A stretch of DNA of 64,000 nucleotides, from assembly GCF_014638095.1 (NCBI RefSeq), contig NZ_BMFH01000001.1, positions 62,001-126,000 of the forward strand, read 5' to 3'. A model generated the notes under the pieces. The model had not been told where the DNA came from, did not search any database, and saw only the letters and a program-made list of their open reading frames with translations. Both the position numbers and the translations under genes were made by a program. Shown here piece after piece: positions 29,314-38,270 of the stretch; positions within the stretch are counted from its first letter, which is position 1; each line of letters begins with the position of its first letter. The stretch is from Muriicola marianensis (lineage in GTDB: Bacteria; Bacteroidota; Bacteroidia; Flavobacteriales; Flavobacteriaceae).

Positions 29314-29343
29314 AGAGGCAGCTACGGCTGCCTCTTTTTTTTT
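29314..29343 (+). terminator. Terminator after dnaK
   Basis: Stem AGAGGCAGC with its complement around a TACG loop, followed by a run of nine T. Confidence 0.92.
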
Positions 29344-29354
29344 CGGCATGTATT

Positions 29355-29388
29355 TTGTTTTTACATCTGGAAAGAAGGTGTAATTTTG
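29355..29388 (+). promoter_or_regulatory. Promoter of the exported YD-like protein gene
   Basis: A perfect TAATTTTG at 29381 with TTG at 29355, 23 nt apart. The ATG at 29394 is only 5 nt beyond the box, so the message would be leaderless or nearly so. This rules out the upstream in-frame ATG at 29355 as the start. Confidence 0.6.
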
Positions 29389-29393
29389 AACTG

Positions 29394-30356
29394 ATGATAA
29401 AACTATACTTCGCTAAGTCACTATTTTCCAGATTACCACTGCTACTTCTGTCGCTGACTCTCTTTATGGGTCGGGGCCAGGAGCCTAAGGTATTTTCAAC
29501 CAGAGATTACGGTCTTTCCGGGAAGGTGAAACGCTGCCTGGTCATCACGGATTACGGGAAAGAAGCCTTCGATTTCAGGGAGGATGGCCTCCTGGAAAAG
29601 ATCACCACAGTCTACAGCGAAAAGGATTACGACATCACCTATTATCGGTATAAGGACAGCTCCCTGATCGAGAAACGCATCGAGAATTACAGGGAGGACA
29701 AATTGGATCGTCAGACTTCCATCGCACATCTCTTTAGGGTAGACACAGTAGGAAATAAGATCATCCGGGAACAGATCTACTCCTACCAAAAGGAATTCCT
29801 CGACCAGTTCGAGTACGCCTATGACACCCTGGGGAATCTCACCGGGATCACGCGCACGTCGAATGAAGGGATTGATCATACCCTGATATCCTATGACACG
29901 CTGAAGAGGGAGGTCACCAGGACGGTAGAGGTGAACGGCCTAATCGAAAAGTCTGTGCGTACCGCGGAGAAGAAGGAAAAGGACAGGACCTTAAAGGTGG
30001 AACTCGTCAAGGAATATCTCAAAGGAGATCCTTTCAGGGCTACCGAAACTTTCAGGGATACCATGGGCAGAAAACTCCGGGAGCTGGAGTACACGTATGA
30101 TGGCGAGAAAGATTCATTTGTCAAATCTGTCGAATGGGTATTCACTTACGGCGAACGCGGCTTCCTGAAAAGCAGGGTGCGAAAACAAGGCAAGCAGGAA
30201 AGCAAGCAGGAGTACATTTACCAGTTTGATGCACACGATCCGCCCAACTGGACCAAAGAGATCATTACTCCTCAGAATCAGTACACGACCAGGAGGATTA
30301 CCTATTACGAAGAAGAGGCTTCCGGAAAAGCCACGAATGGCGAGAAGGGCAGATAA
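29394..30356 (+). CDS. Exported protein with YD-like beta repeats
   Basis: A 320-residue protein with a signal peptide (LLLLSLTLFMGRGQ). The mature part is made of short repeats in which a Tyr-Asp or similar pair ends a strand (EYAYDTLGNLTGITRT, ISYDTLKREVTRTVE, LEYTYDGEKDSF, YIYQFDAHDPPNWTKE), like the repeats of RHS/YD proteins but without an RHS core or toxin tail. Function unknown; an envelope or surface location is likely. It ends 2 bp from the convergent gene at 30359. Confidence 0.8.
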   Translation: MIKLYFAKSLFSRLPLLLLSLTLFMGRGQEPKVFSTRDYGLSGKVKRCLVITDYGKEAFDFREDGLLEKITTVYSEKDYDITYYRYKDSSLIEKRIENYREDKLDRQTSIAHLFRVDTVGNKIIREQIYSYQKEFLDQFEYAYDTLGNLTGITRTSNEGIDHTLISYDTLKREVTRTVEVNGLIEKSVRTAEKKEKDRTLKVELVKEYLKGDPFRATETFRDTMGRKLRELEYTYDGEKDSFVKSVEWVFTYGERGFLKSRVRKQGKQESKQEYIYQFDAHDPPNWTKEIITPQNQYTTRRITYYEEEASGKATNGEKGR

Positions 30357-30358
30357 AT

Positions 30359-31057
30359 CTAATTCTTAGCACATTCCAGAAGAGCAAACAGCGCCTTGTT
30401 GTGTAAGGCGACTGCCTGCGACATATAGTACGACTTGAGGGCAGATAAATCTTCCTTGCGCAGCTCTTCATCCGACTTCACTTTCTGCTCCCTTACGATC
30501 TGCATAGCCCTCTGGCATTCAAAGAGAGAGGCCATGTTGCGTATGGATTTCTCCAATAAGACGAGTTCGTCCGCGGCATTCTGTCTCAGGAGTAATTTTG
30601 CGTTCCATTCCTCGGCCGCTTTGGTATCAATTGTGGCGGAGGTGTCTTCTGTTTCATTGATCATTTCCTCAGGACTATCTTCCTGTTGATCATCCTGTCC
30701 CATGGCACAGATATCAAGACTGTAGAGGACCTTTTGAGCATCTTCAATGGCCTTTTTGGTATAGTAACGCGCATCGTCCCACTTTTCCTGGCTCAGCGAG
30801 GTATTTAGGTTTTCTATCCCGTCGAGTATGGGGTCGATGGCTCCAGGACATCCACAGGTCTCATTTTCATCCCTGGTTTTCTCCAGGGCAGACAGGGCCC
30901 TTTCGGCATAGTACTGCTGATGCTCAAAGTTGTTGGACTCCATTGACTTTTTGGCGTGGGAGAGCGTATACCCGGCAGAGGCATAAGCGTTGGTACAATT
31001 GGCAAAAGCAAAGGAGGAGCTCAGGAATAATGTAAGCAGGAAGTATATATTTTTCAT
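30359..31057 (-). CDS. Exported helical protein, unknown
   Basis: A 232-residue protein with a cleavable signal peptide (SSSFAFA before NCTN). The mature part contains two similar helical blocks (KSMESNNFEHQQYYAERAL and SLSQEKWDDARYYTKKAIED) separated by a CGCPG loop, and a long acidic linker around residues 130-145. Five Cys occur, suggesting disulfides in the periplasm. I do not recognise the family. It overlaps no neighbour and stands alone between a convergent and a downstream same-strand gene. Confidence 0.75.
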   Translation of the reverse strand: MKNIYFLLTLFLSSSFAFANCTNAYASAGYTLSHAKKSMESNNFEHQQYYAERALSALEKTRDENETCGCPGAIDPILDGIENLNTSLSQEKWDDARYYTKKAIEDAQKVLYSLDICAMGQDDQQEDSPEEMINETEDTSATIDTKAAEEWNAKLLLRQNAADELVLLEKSIRNMASLFECQRAMQIVREQKVKSDEELRKEDLSALKSYYMSQAVALHNKALFALLECAKN

Positions 31058-31193
31058 AGTAAACAGACTTGGGATGAGTCTAATGCTTAAGAGTTCTTGG
31101 GTAGTAACAACGACAGGGGGTCAGGGAATATTGCACCGGAGATGGTTTATTCGCCCTATGGAGTGGGAGAGGGGAGAAAAGAAGTAGTTGGCA

Positions 31194-31766
31194 CTAAATC
31201 TGGAGGGTTTTTCTTATCAACGTCCACTCCTCGGGAAGGAGGCCGTAACAGCAGGTATTGCGTTTAAAACCGTCAGTAAGGTAGACATTGCATCGAAGAA
31301 TCCCTTCCAGCCCGGCTCCCAGTTTCTCAACGGCCTTTCGGGACCGGGTGTTGCGCTCGTCTATTCGAAATTCTACCTTTTCGAATCCGAGTTCGTCAAA
31401 TGCGTAATCGATCATGAGTCGCTTCATCTCCGTGTTGAGGCCGGTTCCCTGAAATTCCCGCCCTATCCAGGTAGATCCGATGTGGAGCACCTTATTAACC
31501 CAGTCGATGTTCATATAACGTGTACACCCTGCCGTTGATTGAATTTTCTTGTCGATCACTACAAAGGGGATAGCTTTGCTTTCCTCCCGGAGATCCAAAG
31601 CGCGCTTGAGATAAGCTGTAAGGTCTGCTTCTGAATCGATCTTTGAGGGAGAATACCGCGTCAGGCCGGGCTGCAGGGCTACGGGAAGCAACTCAGGCAG
31701 GTGGGATATCGCCAGGGGTTCTAAAAGGACACGCTGGTTCTCCAGTCTGATCTCTTCGAGGTTCAC
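31194..31766 (-). CDS. GNAT acetyltransferase, RimJ/RimL-like
   Basis: A 190-residue acetyl-CoA-dependent transferase. The core shows the V-shaped strands and the acetyl-CoA loop (REFQGTGLNTEMKRLMIDYAF, where the usual Q/RxxGxG/A is QGTGL), and the NTRSRKAVEKLGAGLEG helix typical of the RimJ/RimL branch acting on protein N-termini or small amines. The substrate is unknown. It overlaps the esterase gene by 4 bp (ATGA), so the two are translationally coupled. Confidence 0.9.
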   Translation of the reverse strand: MNLEEIRLENQRVLLEPLAISHLPELLPVALQPGLTRYSPSKIDSEADLTAYLKRALDLREESKAIPFVVIDKKIQSTAGCTRYMNIDWVNKVLHIGSTWIGREFQGTGLNTEMKRLMIDYAFDELGFEKVEFRIDERNTRSRKAVEKLGAGLEGILRCNVYLTDGFKRNTCCYGLLPEEWTLIRKTLQI

Positions 31767-32404
31767 GGCAGGGTGTTTATGATTTCCTTTTTGATCTCGT
31801 GTTTTCCATCAAAGACCTCGATCTCGGCTTTGCCTTGAAAAAGAGCCTCGATCTTCTCCTTCTCTTTTTCCCATCGTTCCGGGGTGATGTACTCATCATT
31901 GTCTCCCACAATGATCTTTATCCGTGTCTTTTCTCTTAGATGAGTTACCTCAGATGGCAGGATTTCTTCCGGGATACCCCCGGCGTAAAGGATGAGGTGA
32001 TCACACCTGACCTTTCTTTTCACCACCCATCGAAGGGCAATGGAAACACCTTGGGAATATCCGAAGACAATGCGTTCAGCATTGACGGGAAGCGAAATAT
32101 TATCCATAATGGCATCCAGGTAGGAGAGGATGTTCTCCATTTCCCGTGCAGTGTCTTCTTTGGTAAGCCAGGAAGCACCCACGTGTTTGAATTGTCCGTT
32201 CAGGTAGTATTTCGAAGGTGCCTGAGGGGTGATGAGGTAGTGTAACTTTGGGTCTAGACCCTCAAAATATTTCAGAAAATATTTGCTCAGGTGCCCCATC
32301 CCGTGGAAAGCGAACCAGATGTATTTCGTCTCCGGATTGAGTCGGTTCAGAGATTCAAAGGAATTCACTGAAGTATAAGAGACCGTATGCTTCTCTGCTT
32401 CCAC
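31763..32404 (-). CDS. Serine esterase/phospholipase, alpha/beta-hydrolase
   Basis: A 213-residue cytoplasmic hydrolase of the carboxylesterase/phospholipase (Abhydrolase_2) type. The oxyanion region is FAFHGMGH, the nucleophile is Ser117 in GYSQG, and Asp168 or Asp170 (VGDNDEYI) plus His202 (DGKHEI) complete the triad. The substrate could be a short-chain ester or lysophospholipid. It is followed immediately by the acetyltransferase with a 4-bp overlap. Confidence 0.9.
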   Translation of the reverse strand: MEAEKHTVSYTSVNSFESLNRLNPETKYIWFAFHGMGHLSKYFLKYFEGLDPKLHYLITPQAPSKYYLNGQFKHVGASWLTKEDTAREMENILSYLDAIMDNISLPVNAERIVFGYSQGVSIALRWVVKRKVRCDHLILYAGGIPEEILPSEVTHLREKTRIKIIVGDNDEYITPERWEKEKEKIEALFQGKAEIEVFDGKHEIKKEIINTLP

Positions 32405-32472
32405 AAATTAAATGTACATAAACCTCCCGGAATACGTTCTCAGAATTTAATTCTTCCCTTTCCCCAATAACA

Positions 32473-32503
32473 TAAGAAAAGTGCGGGCACTAGTCCCGCA
32501 CTT
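32473..32503 (-). terminator. Terminator after the first PepSY-like paralogue
   Basis: Stem AAGTGCGGG with its complement, 7-nt loop, and on the minus strand a TTTTCTT tract. Located 43 bp beyond the stop at 32546. Confidence 0.85.
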
Positions 32504-32545
32504 CCCAGATAACAACAGTTCACCATCTCACTGCATTGATTGATG

Positions 32546-33067
32546 CTAATTCTTTGCCAATGCATAGACCTCATTGACATCGATTTTGAGATTCTTTTTA
32601 AGTCCGTCTTTCACTAACTGGACCCTTGCTACCTTAGAAACATCCTTGTCGTCAAAATAGGAGACGATATAGATGTCTTTGTGGATCTTCCATCCGGGAT
32701 TCCTTTCGGCAATATAATCCCTGATGGGAAGTGGCAAGGCGATATTCCTGAATCTCTCGTAGGATTCCATAATTTTTCCATTGGCGTCATAAGTGGCGAT
32801 AATTGAGCCATTATGCTGCTCGAAAAATACTTCATACGCTTCAAAATCCCCATTGTAGATATCTAATTCGGTGATATCGAACTGGGCTACCTTGCGTTCC
32901 AGTTGCTGGACAGAACGTGGCATGTTCTTGTCTACCACTGTATACATATATTCCAGGTTCAAAGGTTTAAGCGTTACACCTTCTAATTCTATAGGTTGCT
33001 CTTCTTCCTGAGCAAAACCAATACTGATTGCGCTAATTAACATTAGACTGAGAACTGTTTTTTTCAT
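32546..33067 (-). CDS. Exported protein, paralogue of the next gene
   Basis: I start at the ATG at 33067, giving a signal peptide (MKKTVLSLMLISAISIGFAQ) and 173 residues; a longer frame back to 33199 would overlap the neighbour. The mature part matches the gene at 33196 along its length: LKPLNLEYMYTVVDKNMPRS, NGDFEAYEVFF, IIATYDANGKI, ERFRNIALP, IRDYIAERNPGWKIH. The layout of a short strand-helix unit ending in a WKIH-type strand is reminiscent of small periplasmic PepSY-like proteins. No enzyme motif is visible. A terminator follows. Confidence 0.82.
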   Translation of the reverse strand: MKKTVLSLMLISAISIGFAQEEEQPIELEGVTLKPLNLEYMYTVVDKNMPRSVQQLERKVAQFDITELDIYNGDFEAYEVFFEQHNGSIIATYDANGKIMESYERFRNIALPLPIRDYIAERNPGWKIHKDIYIVSYFDDKDVSKVARVQLVKDGLKKNLKIDVNEVYALAKN

Positions 33068-33195
33068 GATGAATAATTTTAAGATTAAAGTGGTGCAATG
33101 AGGTCGATCATTGTCGATCGATGAGATGATCGGTTGTCTATTATCTTTATGCGAACAAGTGGCAAGGCACTGCAGGCGTCTTGACCCGCGGGTCG

Positions 33196-33699
33196 TCAAA
33201 TCTCAATTTTCAGATTCTTGCGCTCTCCGTCCTTGCGTAGCTGGATCTTGCAAACCTTCTTTACTTCCGAATTACAGTAATAAGACACGAGGTAAAGATC
33301 GGAATGGATGGTCCAGCCGGGATGCTCTGCGTGAATTTTGTTTCTGATAAAGGCGGGAAGGGTGATGTTCTTGAATCGTTCTGATGTCTGTAAGATCTTT
33401 CCCTTATGGTCGTACGTGGCAATAATAGTGGCGTTTTCATGCGAAAAAACCACTTCATAGGCCTCGAAATTCCCGTCATAAACAGGGTTTTCAGTGATAT
33501 TGTACCGGGCCGCTTTGTGTTCTAACCGGGTCACGGTTTCAGGCATTCGCTCATCGACGACTGAATGGACGTACGAAATATTAAGAGGCCTTACGGTAAT
33601 GAGTTTCAGGTCTACCGTTCCCGGATCCCTGTACATGTTCTGTGAGAAGGCGAAACCGGATACCAGAAAGGTAGCCAGACTGATGCATAGTGTTTTCAT
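33196..33699 (-). CDS. Exported protein, tandem paralogue
   Basis: A 167-residue protein with a signal peptide (cleavage after FAFS) and the same block order as the gene at 32546: VRPLNISYVHSVVDERMPET, NGNFEAYEVVF-like, IIATYDHKGKI, ERFKNITLP and HPGWTIH. Clear tandem duplication. Both have a TTTAATCT-like leader just before the start. Function unknown; periplasmic. Two cysteines (KKVCKI and YYCNS) are not shared with the paralogue. Confidence 0.82.
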   Translation of the reverse strand: MKTLCISLATFLVSGFAFSQNMYRDPGTVDLKLITVRPLNISYVHSVVDERMPETVTRLEHKAARYNITENPVYDGNFEAYEVVFSHENATIIATYDHKGKILQTSERFKNITLPAFIRNKIHAEHPGWTIHSDLYLVSYYCNSEVKKVCKIQLRKDGERKNLKIEI

Positions 33700-33892
33700 G
33701 AGACTTTACGTTTTAGATTAAACAAGAGTTTCTTGTCATCCGGATGATTCAAAGTCATATTTTAAACCTATCCGTTTTTTGATTGATTTGATGATGAATT
33801 TTATTGATTACCTGTAAGTTACAACAACATTGCAGGTCTCAGGTGTGCCTTAAGTAACACTATGGAAGATTTTTTCCGTAAGACAGGAAATA

Positions 33893-34594
33893 TTAAGGAA
33901 GGTTGAATTCCCGCCTCAGGTTCTCCTCTGAGGTTATCCGTAGGTGTTTTTTACCTACTTCTAGAAGCCCCTGGTTTTTAAAACTGTTGAGGTGCCTGTT
34001 CACCACGGACCGGGTAGTGCCGATCAGGGCGCCGATCTCTTCATGGGATAAAGAACTTATATGATTGATCACACCGGTTTCGTTGTCCATATTCTCATAC
34101 AATAGTTTGGCGAGCCTGGTCGGTATGTCTTCCAGGGCAATTCCGGAAACCGAATTTTCCAGCCCCTGGATCTTGACCGCCATATATTGCATGAGAGCCA
34201 GACTAAAGCCGTGGTTTTTTCGCAGCCAGTTTTTCATTTCCGGCAATGGGATACTCAACATTTGGGATCTTTCAAGCGTCTCGTAATACACCTTTCTCTT
34301 CAGGCCTCCAAAGAGAGACATCACGCTAAATACATCGTTGGTATTCAATAAGGTAAGGGTGAGTTTGCGGTCTTTTTTCTGATCGATCACATAGACCTTG
34401 ACCTTGCCTGTGACAATTATAAAGAAATGGTAGGAAACGTCTGTGGTATCCAGAACACAGGTATGCCGATCACAGTTCCTTGTTCGGGAAAGTCGCAGCA
34501 ACTCTCTGATCGCCTCTGGAGGGACGCTTTGGAAAAGCGGATTCTCAAGCAGGCATTCAAAGTAATACCGGTACTTTTCTAGTTCGATATTCAC
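33893..34594 (-). CDS. Crp/Fnr-family transcription regulator
   Basis: A 233-residue regulator. Residues about 15-140 form a cyclic-nucleotide-binding-like beta-barrel (SYHFFIIVTGKVKVYVID is the glycine turn), then a dimer helix (HGFSLALMQYMAVKIQGLE) and a winged helix-turn-helix (SHEEIGALIGTTRSVVNRHL, about 183-202). The FNR four-cysteine iron-sulfur pattern is not present, and the cAMP-pocket Arg-Ser pair is not obvious, so its effector is unknown. Monocistronic. Two inverted repeats upstream could be its own sites. Confidence 0.9.
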   Translation of the reverse strand: MNIELEKYRYYFECLLENPLFQSVPPEAIRELLRLSRTRNCDRHTCVLDTTDVSYHFFIIVTGKVKVYVIDQKKDRKLTLTLLNTNDVFSVMSLFGGLKRKVYYETLERSQMLSIPLPEMKNWLRKNHGFSLALMQYMAVKIQGLENSVSGIALEDIPTRLAKLLYENMDNETGVINHISSLSHEEIGALIGTTRSVVNRHLNSFKNQGLLEVGKKHLRITSEENLRREFNLP

Positions 34595-34960
34595 GTCACA
34601 CAGTTCAGGCGGTATTCTAATTTCCGGAATTCAATCTGAAACCACATTCATTTATGGGTATTGCACCTTAAAAAAAATGTTGAAGCCTTTCAGCTATGTT
34701 TCCGAATATGTGAGTTCAATGTGATTACCATTGAATACATAACGCTGAACAGTGGGGCATCTCCTTTGCTAACAAAGGAAAATGGTCGGGTTAGGCTGGT
34801 TAGATATAATCTTTTGGTAATCAAGTTGGTTATTCTCTTATAAGATAATAAAAAAGTAAAAATGTTACACTTTTTGTGAGCAAATAATCAAAGGAATTGT
34901 AGTTATTCTCTGATATATTCCGATCAGTGTATTATGCTTAATTTTGTCAAAACCGAATTC
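34595..34960. other. 366-bp gap with two inverted repeats, no gene
   Basis: AT-rich. It holds TTCAATG/CATTGAA (34715-34735, 7-nt spacer) and CCTTTG/CAAAGG (34763-34778). A short open frame at 34661-34843 has no recognisable features. The last 22 bp carry the -7 box TAATTTTG (34939-34946) for menI. Nothing else seen. Confidence 0.6.
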
Positions 34961-35383
34961 ATGAGCGATCACAAAGCCAAAATACTAGAGGTGTGCAACC
35001 AGATTCGAAAGAACACCCTGATGGAAACCCTCGACATCGAATACGTGGATGTAGGAGAGAATTTCCTCATCGCGAGAATGCCTGTTAGTCCCAAGGTCCA
35101 CCAGCCGGATGGGGTCCTTCACGGAGGAGCCACCGTAGCCCTGGCCGAAAGTGTGGGTAGTGCAGCCTCCTATGTATTTCTCGATGGATCCTCTTTTTTT
35201 GTGAGGGGGATCGAGATTGCAGCCAATCATGTTAAGAGCATACGCGAAGGCTGGGTCTATGCCAAAGCGAGTATCGTCCACAAAGGCAGGACAACTCAAC
35301 TATGGGAGATCCGTATCACGGACGAGGAGGACCGGCTCGTTTCACTTTGTAAACTCACGACCATTGCCCTCCCAAAAAAATAG
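34961..35383 (+). CDS. menI: DHNA-CoA thioesterase-like hotdog protein
   Basis: A 140-residue PaaI/YdiI-type hotdog enzyme. GVLHGGATVALAESVGS contains the HGG and catalytic Glu of the family. Its position just upstream of menF and menD suggests it releases 1,4-dihydroxy-2-naphthoate from its CoA ester in menaquinone synthesis; the enzyme class is seen, the substrate is inferred. I start at 34961 because the -7 box (34939-34946) lies downstream of an in-frame ATG at 34934, which would be untranscribed. Confidence 0.85.
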   Translation: MSDHKAKILEVCNQIRKNTLMETLDIEYVDVGENFLIARMPVSPKVHQPDGVLHGGATVALAESVGSAASYVFLDGSSFFVRGIEIAANHVKSIREGWVYAKASIVHKGRTTQLWEIRITDEEDRLVSLCKLTTIALPKK

Positions 35384-36428
35384 TACACTTCAATCACTTT
35401 TACGCCGGATTGGGGAGCACCAAAGGGCAAAAAAGCCATTTGCCGTATTCAGGTATCCCGGTGAAGCTGTCGTCAGGGCGATATTCCAGGAGGATAATTC
35501 GTTGTATGCCCCGGTAGATCTGACCCGTTCAGGATTTATCGTCAGTCCTTTCCGGAAGGATAATCCGGCTTTTATGATCCTTCCAGACCGGATCGTCGAA
35601 GCCACCGATCAGACTACCAAAATCAAGGGAGTGACCACTGCAGAATCGACGGAAAGTGTAGAAGAGGCAAACCGCTACAAGGATCTTGTCCGCAGGGCTG
35701 TGCAAACAATCCGAAAAGGAAATCTGAAAAAGGTAGTGCTTTCCAGGCCCATGGAGGTGCCTACGGGTAAGTCGGCCCTGGAAATCTTTGAGTCCCTGCT
35801 GGCTGCCTATCCGTCGGCCTTTTGTTATTGCTGGTATCATCCAGAAGTGGGATGCTGGCTGGGAGCTACCCCGGAAACCCTCGTTCACTTCTCAAAAAGT
35901 GAATTCAGGACCGTAGCCCTGGCCGGTACACTTAAAAAGGAAGAAGGTAAGACACCTGCCTGGGGGCCTAAAGAAAAAGAGGAGCAGGGGATAGTCACCG
36001 ATTATATCAGAGCAGCACTCTCTGAAATGGGAATTAAAACTGAAACATCTGCCGTGGAGACCGTGGCGGCCGGGAGCCTGTGGCACCTTAAGACTACCCT
36101 TACGGGAAAGGTCGACTCCGACCAGGTAGGGGAGGTGATCAGGGCCCTGCATCCAACCCCTGCAGTATGCGGGATTCCTCTCAAGGAGGCTCAGAACTTT
36201 ATCCGGGAAAACGAGGGGTATGCAAGAGGGTATTATACAGGATATCTGGGTGAACTCCATCGGGAAAAAGAGGGGGAAACCCGACTTTTTGTAAACCTCA
36301 GGTGCATGGAATTTCTCGGGGACAGGGCCAGGATCTTTGTGGGAGGAGGTATCACAGCCAGCTCCGATGAGCAAAAAGAATGGGAAGAGACCCGGGCCAA
36401 GAGTCAAACGGTGCTTCGGGTGCTGTAG
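35364..36428 (+). CDS. menF: Isochorismate synthase
   Basis: Converts chorismate to isochorismate, the entry to menaquinone. The C-terminal half has the family motifs: NLKKVVLSRPMEV (general-base Lys), GATPETLVHF, TPAVCGIPL, GYYTGYLGEL and VGGGITASSD. No ATG suits the N-terminus; the best start is TTG at 35364, overlapping menI by 20 bp and giving 354 residues with about 25 before the first conserved block (PFAVFRYPG). An open frame back to 35217 runs inside menI and is not expected to be translated. Enzyme call firm, start tentative. Confidence 0.9.
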   Translation: MPSQKNSTLQSLLRRIGEHQRAKKPFAVFRYPGEAVVRAIFQEDNSLYAPVDLTRSGFIVSPFRKDNPAFMILPDRIVEATDQTTKIKGVTTAESTESVEEANRYKDLVRRAVQTIRKGNLKKVVLSRPMEVPTGKSALEIFESLLAAYPSAFCYCWYHPEVGCWLGATPETLVHFSKSEFRTVALAGTLKKEEGKTPAWGPKEKEEQGIVTDYIRAALSEMGIKTETSAVETVAAGSLWHLKTTLTGKVDSDQVGEVIRALHPTPAVCGIPLKEAQNFIRENEGYARGYYTGYLGELHREKEGETRLFVNLRCMEFLGDRARIFVGGGITASSDEQKEWEETRAKSQTVLRVL

Positions 36429-36443
36429 ATTTCTCTTTCAGGA

Positions 36444-36475
36444 TTGGGAAAGCAGTTCCCTGCATCGTATTTTTG
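36444..36475 (+). promoter_or_regulatory. Internal promoter before menD
   Basis: TTG at 36444 and a perfect TATTTTTG at 36468, 21 nt apart; the menD ATG is 7 nt after the box. It would give a nearly leaderless menD transcript in addition to read-through from menI-menF. Confidence 0.65.
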
Positions 36476-36482
36476 CAGCCCT

Positions 36483-38261
36483 ATGCGATACCCAAGTATA
36501 CCGTCTGCTCAACTTCTGGTACAATACTGCAAAGAGCTTGGCATTTCTCATGTAGTGATCTCTCCCGGCTCAAGGAATGCACCCCTGATCATCGGCTTTA
36601 CGGAAGATCCTTTTTTTACCTGTTACAGCATTGTGGACGAGCGATCCGCCGCCTTTTTTGCCATCGGCATGGCCCAACAGCTCAGGCAGCCCGTGATCGT
36701 CCTGTGTACCTCGGGGAGTGCGTTGCTAAATTACTATCCGGCCGTTGCTGAAGCTTTCTACAGCGATCACCCCCTTCTCGTGATCTCTGCCGATCGCCCG
36801 CCTTACAAGATCGATATCGGAGACGGGCAAACTATTCGGCAGGACCACGTATTCGACAGACATATCGGGTATTCCGCCAACCTGAAACTCGACCTGAGCC
36901 ATGCCACCGATACCGTATCCCGCTACGGCAAAAAATTATTAAATGAAGAATTAGCGCTCGGAGAGCAGCAAAAGGAAGTTGCGTCTTACAACAGGGAGGA
37001 AGTAGGCCGCGCCATGGAAGTACTTTTCACAAGGTCCCTGCCTGTGCACATAAACATCCCTTTTGAAGAACCCCTTTACAATACGGTTTCCGCTCCGGAA
37101 ATCCACCTAAGCGATATCGGTAAACCACGGAAGAAGGAAGAGCCCATTGGAGACCTGTCTGCCTGTCTCGGTCACTGGAACAAGGCAAAACGCAAAATGG
37201 TCCTGGTCGGCGTAATGCCAGACGGGGAGATAGACCCGAAATGGCTGGAGAAACTCGCATCTGATCCATCGGTATTGATCTTTACCGAGACCACCTCTAA
37301 CCTGAACCACCCGAACATTATCCCGAGTATTGACAGCATCATTGCTCCCATCGAAAAGTCGGATCGCAAAGAACAGGAGTTTTTGGATCTCCAGCCTGAT
37401 ATTCTCCTCACCTTCGGCGGACTCGTGGTTTCCAAAAAGATCAAGGCCTTCCTGAGGACCCATAAACCGAAACATCATTGGCATGTGCACGAGCACAAGG
37501 CTTATGACACCTTTTTTGCGCTGGAACGTCACTTTCCGTGTTCCCCTAATGCCTTTTTGTCTTCTTTTCTACCCGGTGTAAAGCAGGTAGAGGGTGCATA
37601 CCGAGACGGATGGTTAAGCGTGCGTGATCGCTATGTCGACATGAGGACAGAATACGTGGATCAGATCCCTTTTTCTGATATGTGGGCTTTTGACAGCATC
37701 CTAGAGAGTTTACCAAAAGGGGTAATGGTGCAACTCGCCAACAGCTCTACCGTTCGCTATGCCCAGCTTTTTGATATGGGAAAACATCAGGCGGTCTATT
37801 GCAATCGCGGGACCAGTGGGATCGATGGGAGCACCTCCACGGCAGTGGGTGCGGCCGTGCATTTCCCTGAACCCACGGTGCTGATCACAGGCGACCTGAG
37901 TTTCTTTTACGACATCAACGGGCTCTGGAACCGGTATATACGACCCGATTTCCGGATCGTGCTGATCAACAACGGGGGAGGGGGAATCTTCCGGATCCTG
38001 CCGGGAAAAGAGGACACCGCTAATTTTAAGACCTTTTTTGAGACTTCCCATGAGCTCGATGCCAGAGCCGTTTGCGAGCTGCACGGCCTGGAATACAGAT
38101 CGGCTGCCACCAAGGAAGAGCTACGGACAGCCCTGAAGGGGTTTTTCGACCCGACAGAAAGGCCTCAGCTACTGGAAGTGAGAACACCCTCTGATGTGAA
38201 CGACAGGATTTTGCTCTCCTATTTCGATTTTCTATCTTCATCCGGCAAATCGCAAACCTAA
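36483..38261 (+). CDS. menD: SEPHCHC synthase
   Basis: Thiamine-diphosphate enzyme that joins 2-oxoglutarate to isochorismate in menaquinone synthesis. The 592-residue protein shows the N-terminal active-site region (VISPGSRNAPLIIGF and the Glu in VDERSAAFFAIG), and the C-terminal cofactor motif ITGDLSFFYDINGLWN ending in LINNGGGGIF. I start at the ATG at 36483, 7 nt after a promoter box; an in-frame start at 36444 would lie inside the promoter. It is followed 9 bp later by the DUF2853-like gene. Confidence 0.96.
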   Translation: MRYPSIPSAQLLVQYCKELGISHVVISPGSRNAPLIIGFTEDPFFTCYSIVDERSAAFFAIGMAQQLRQPVIVLCTSGSALLNYYPAVAEAFYSDHPLLVISADRPPYKIDIGDGQTIRQDHVFDRHIGYSANLKLDLSHATDTVSRYGKKLLNEELALGEQQKEVASYNREEVGRAMEVLFTRSLPVHINIPFEEPLYNTVSAPEIHLSDIGKPRKKEEPIGDLSACLGHWNKAKRKMVLVGVMPDGEIDPKWLEKLASDPSVLIFTETTSNLNHPNIIPSIDSIIAPIEKSDRKEQEFLDLQPDILLTFGGLVVSKKIKAFLRTHKPKHHWHVHEHKAYDTFFALERHFPCSPNAFLSSFLPGVKQVEGAYRDGWLSVRDRYVDMRTEYVDQIPFSDMWAFDSILESLPKGVMVQLANSSTVRYAQLFDMGKHQAVYCNRGTSGIDGSTSTAVGAAVHFPEPTVLITGDLSFFYDINGLWNRYIRPDFRIVLINNGGGGIFRILPGKEDTANFKTFFETSHELDARAVCELHGLEYRSAATKEELRTALKGFFDPTERPQLLEVRTPSDVNDRILLSYFDFLSSSGKSQT

Positions 38262-38270
38262 TCAGAAGCA

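Noticed and set aside
34661-34843. Open frame of 60 codons in the gap before menI
   Set aside because: No motif, AT-rich, overlaps inverted repeats; likely chance.
35217-35363. N-terminal extension of menF inside menI
   Set aside because: The residues are basic, low in conserved character and would be translated out of frame within menI; TTG at 35364 is preferred.
36444-36482. N-terminal extension of menD
   Set aside because: The region is occupied by a consensus promoter and the family starts near MRYPSIPSAQ.
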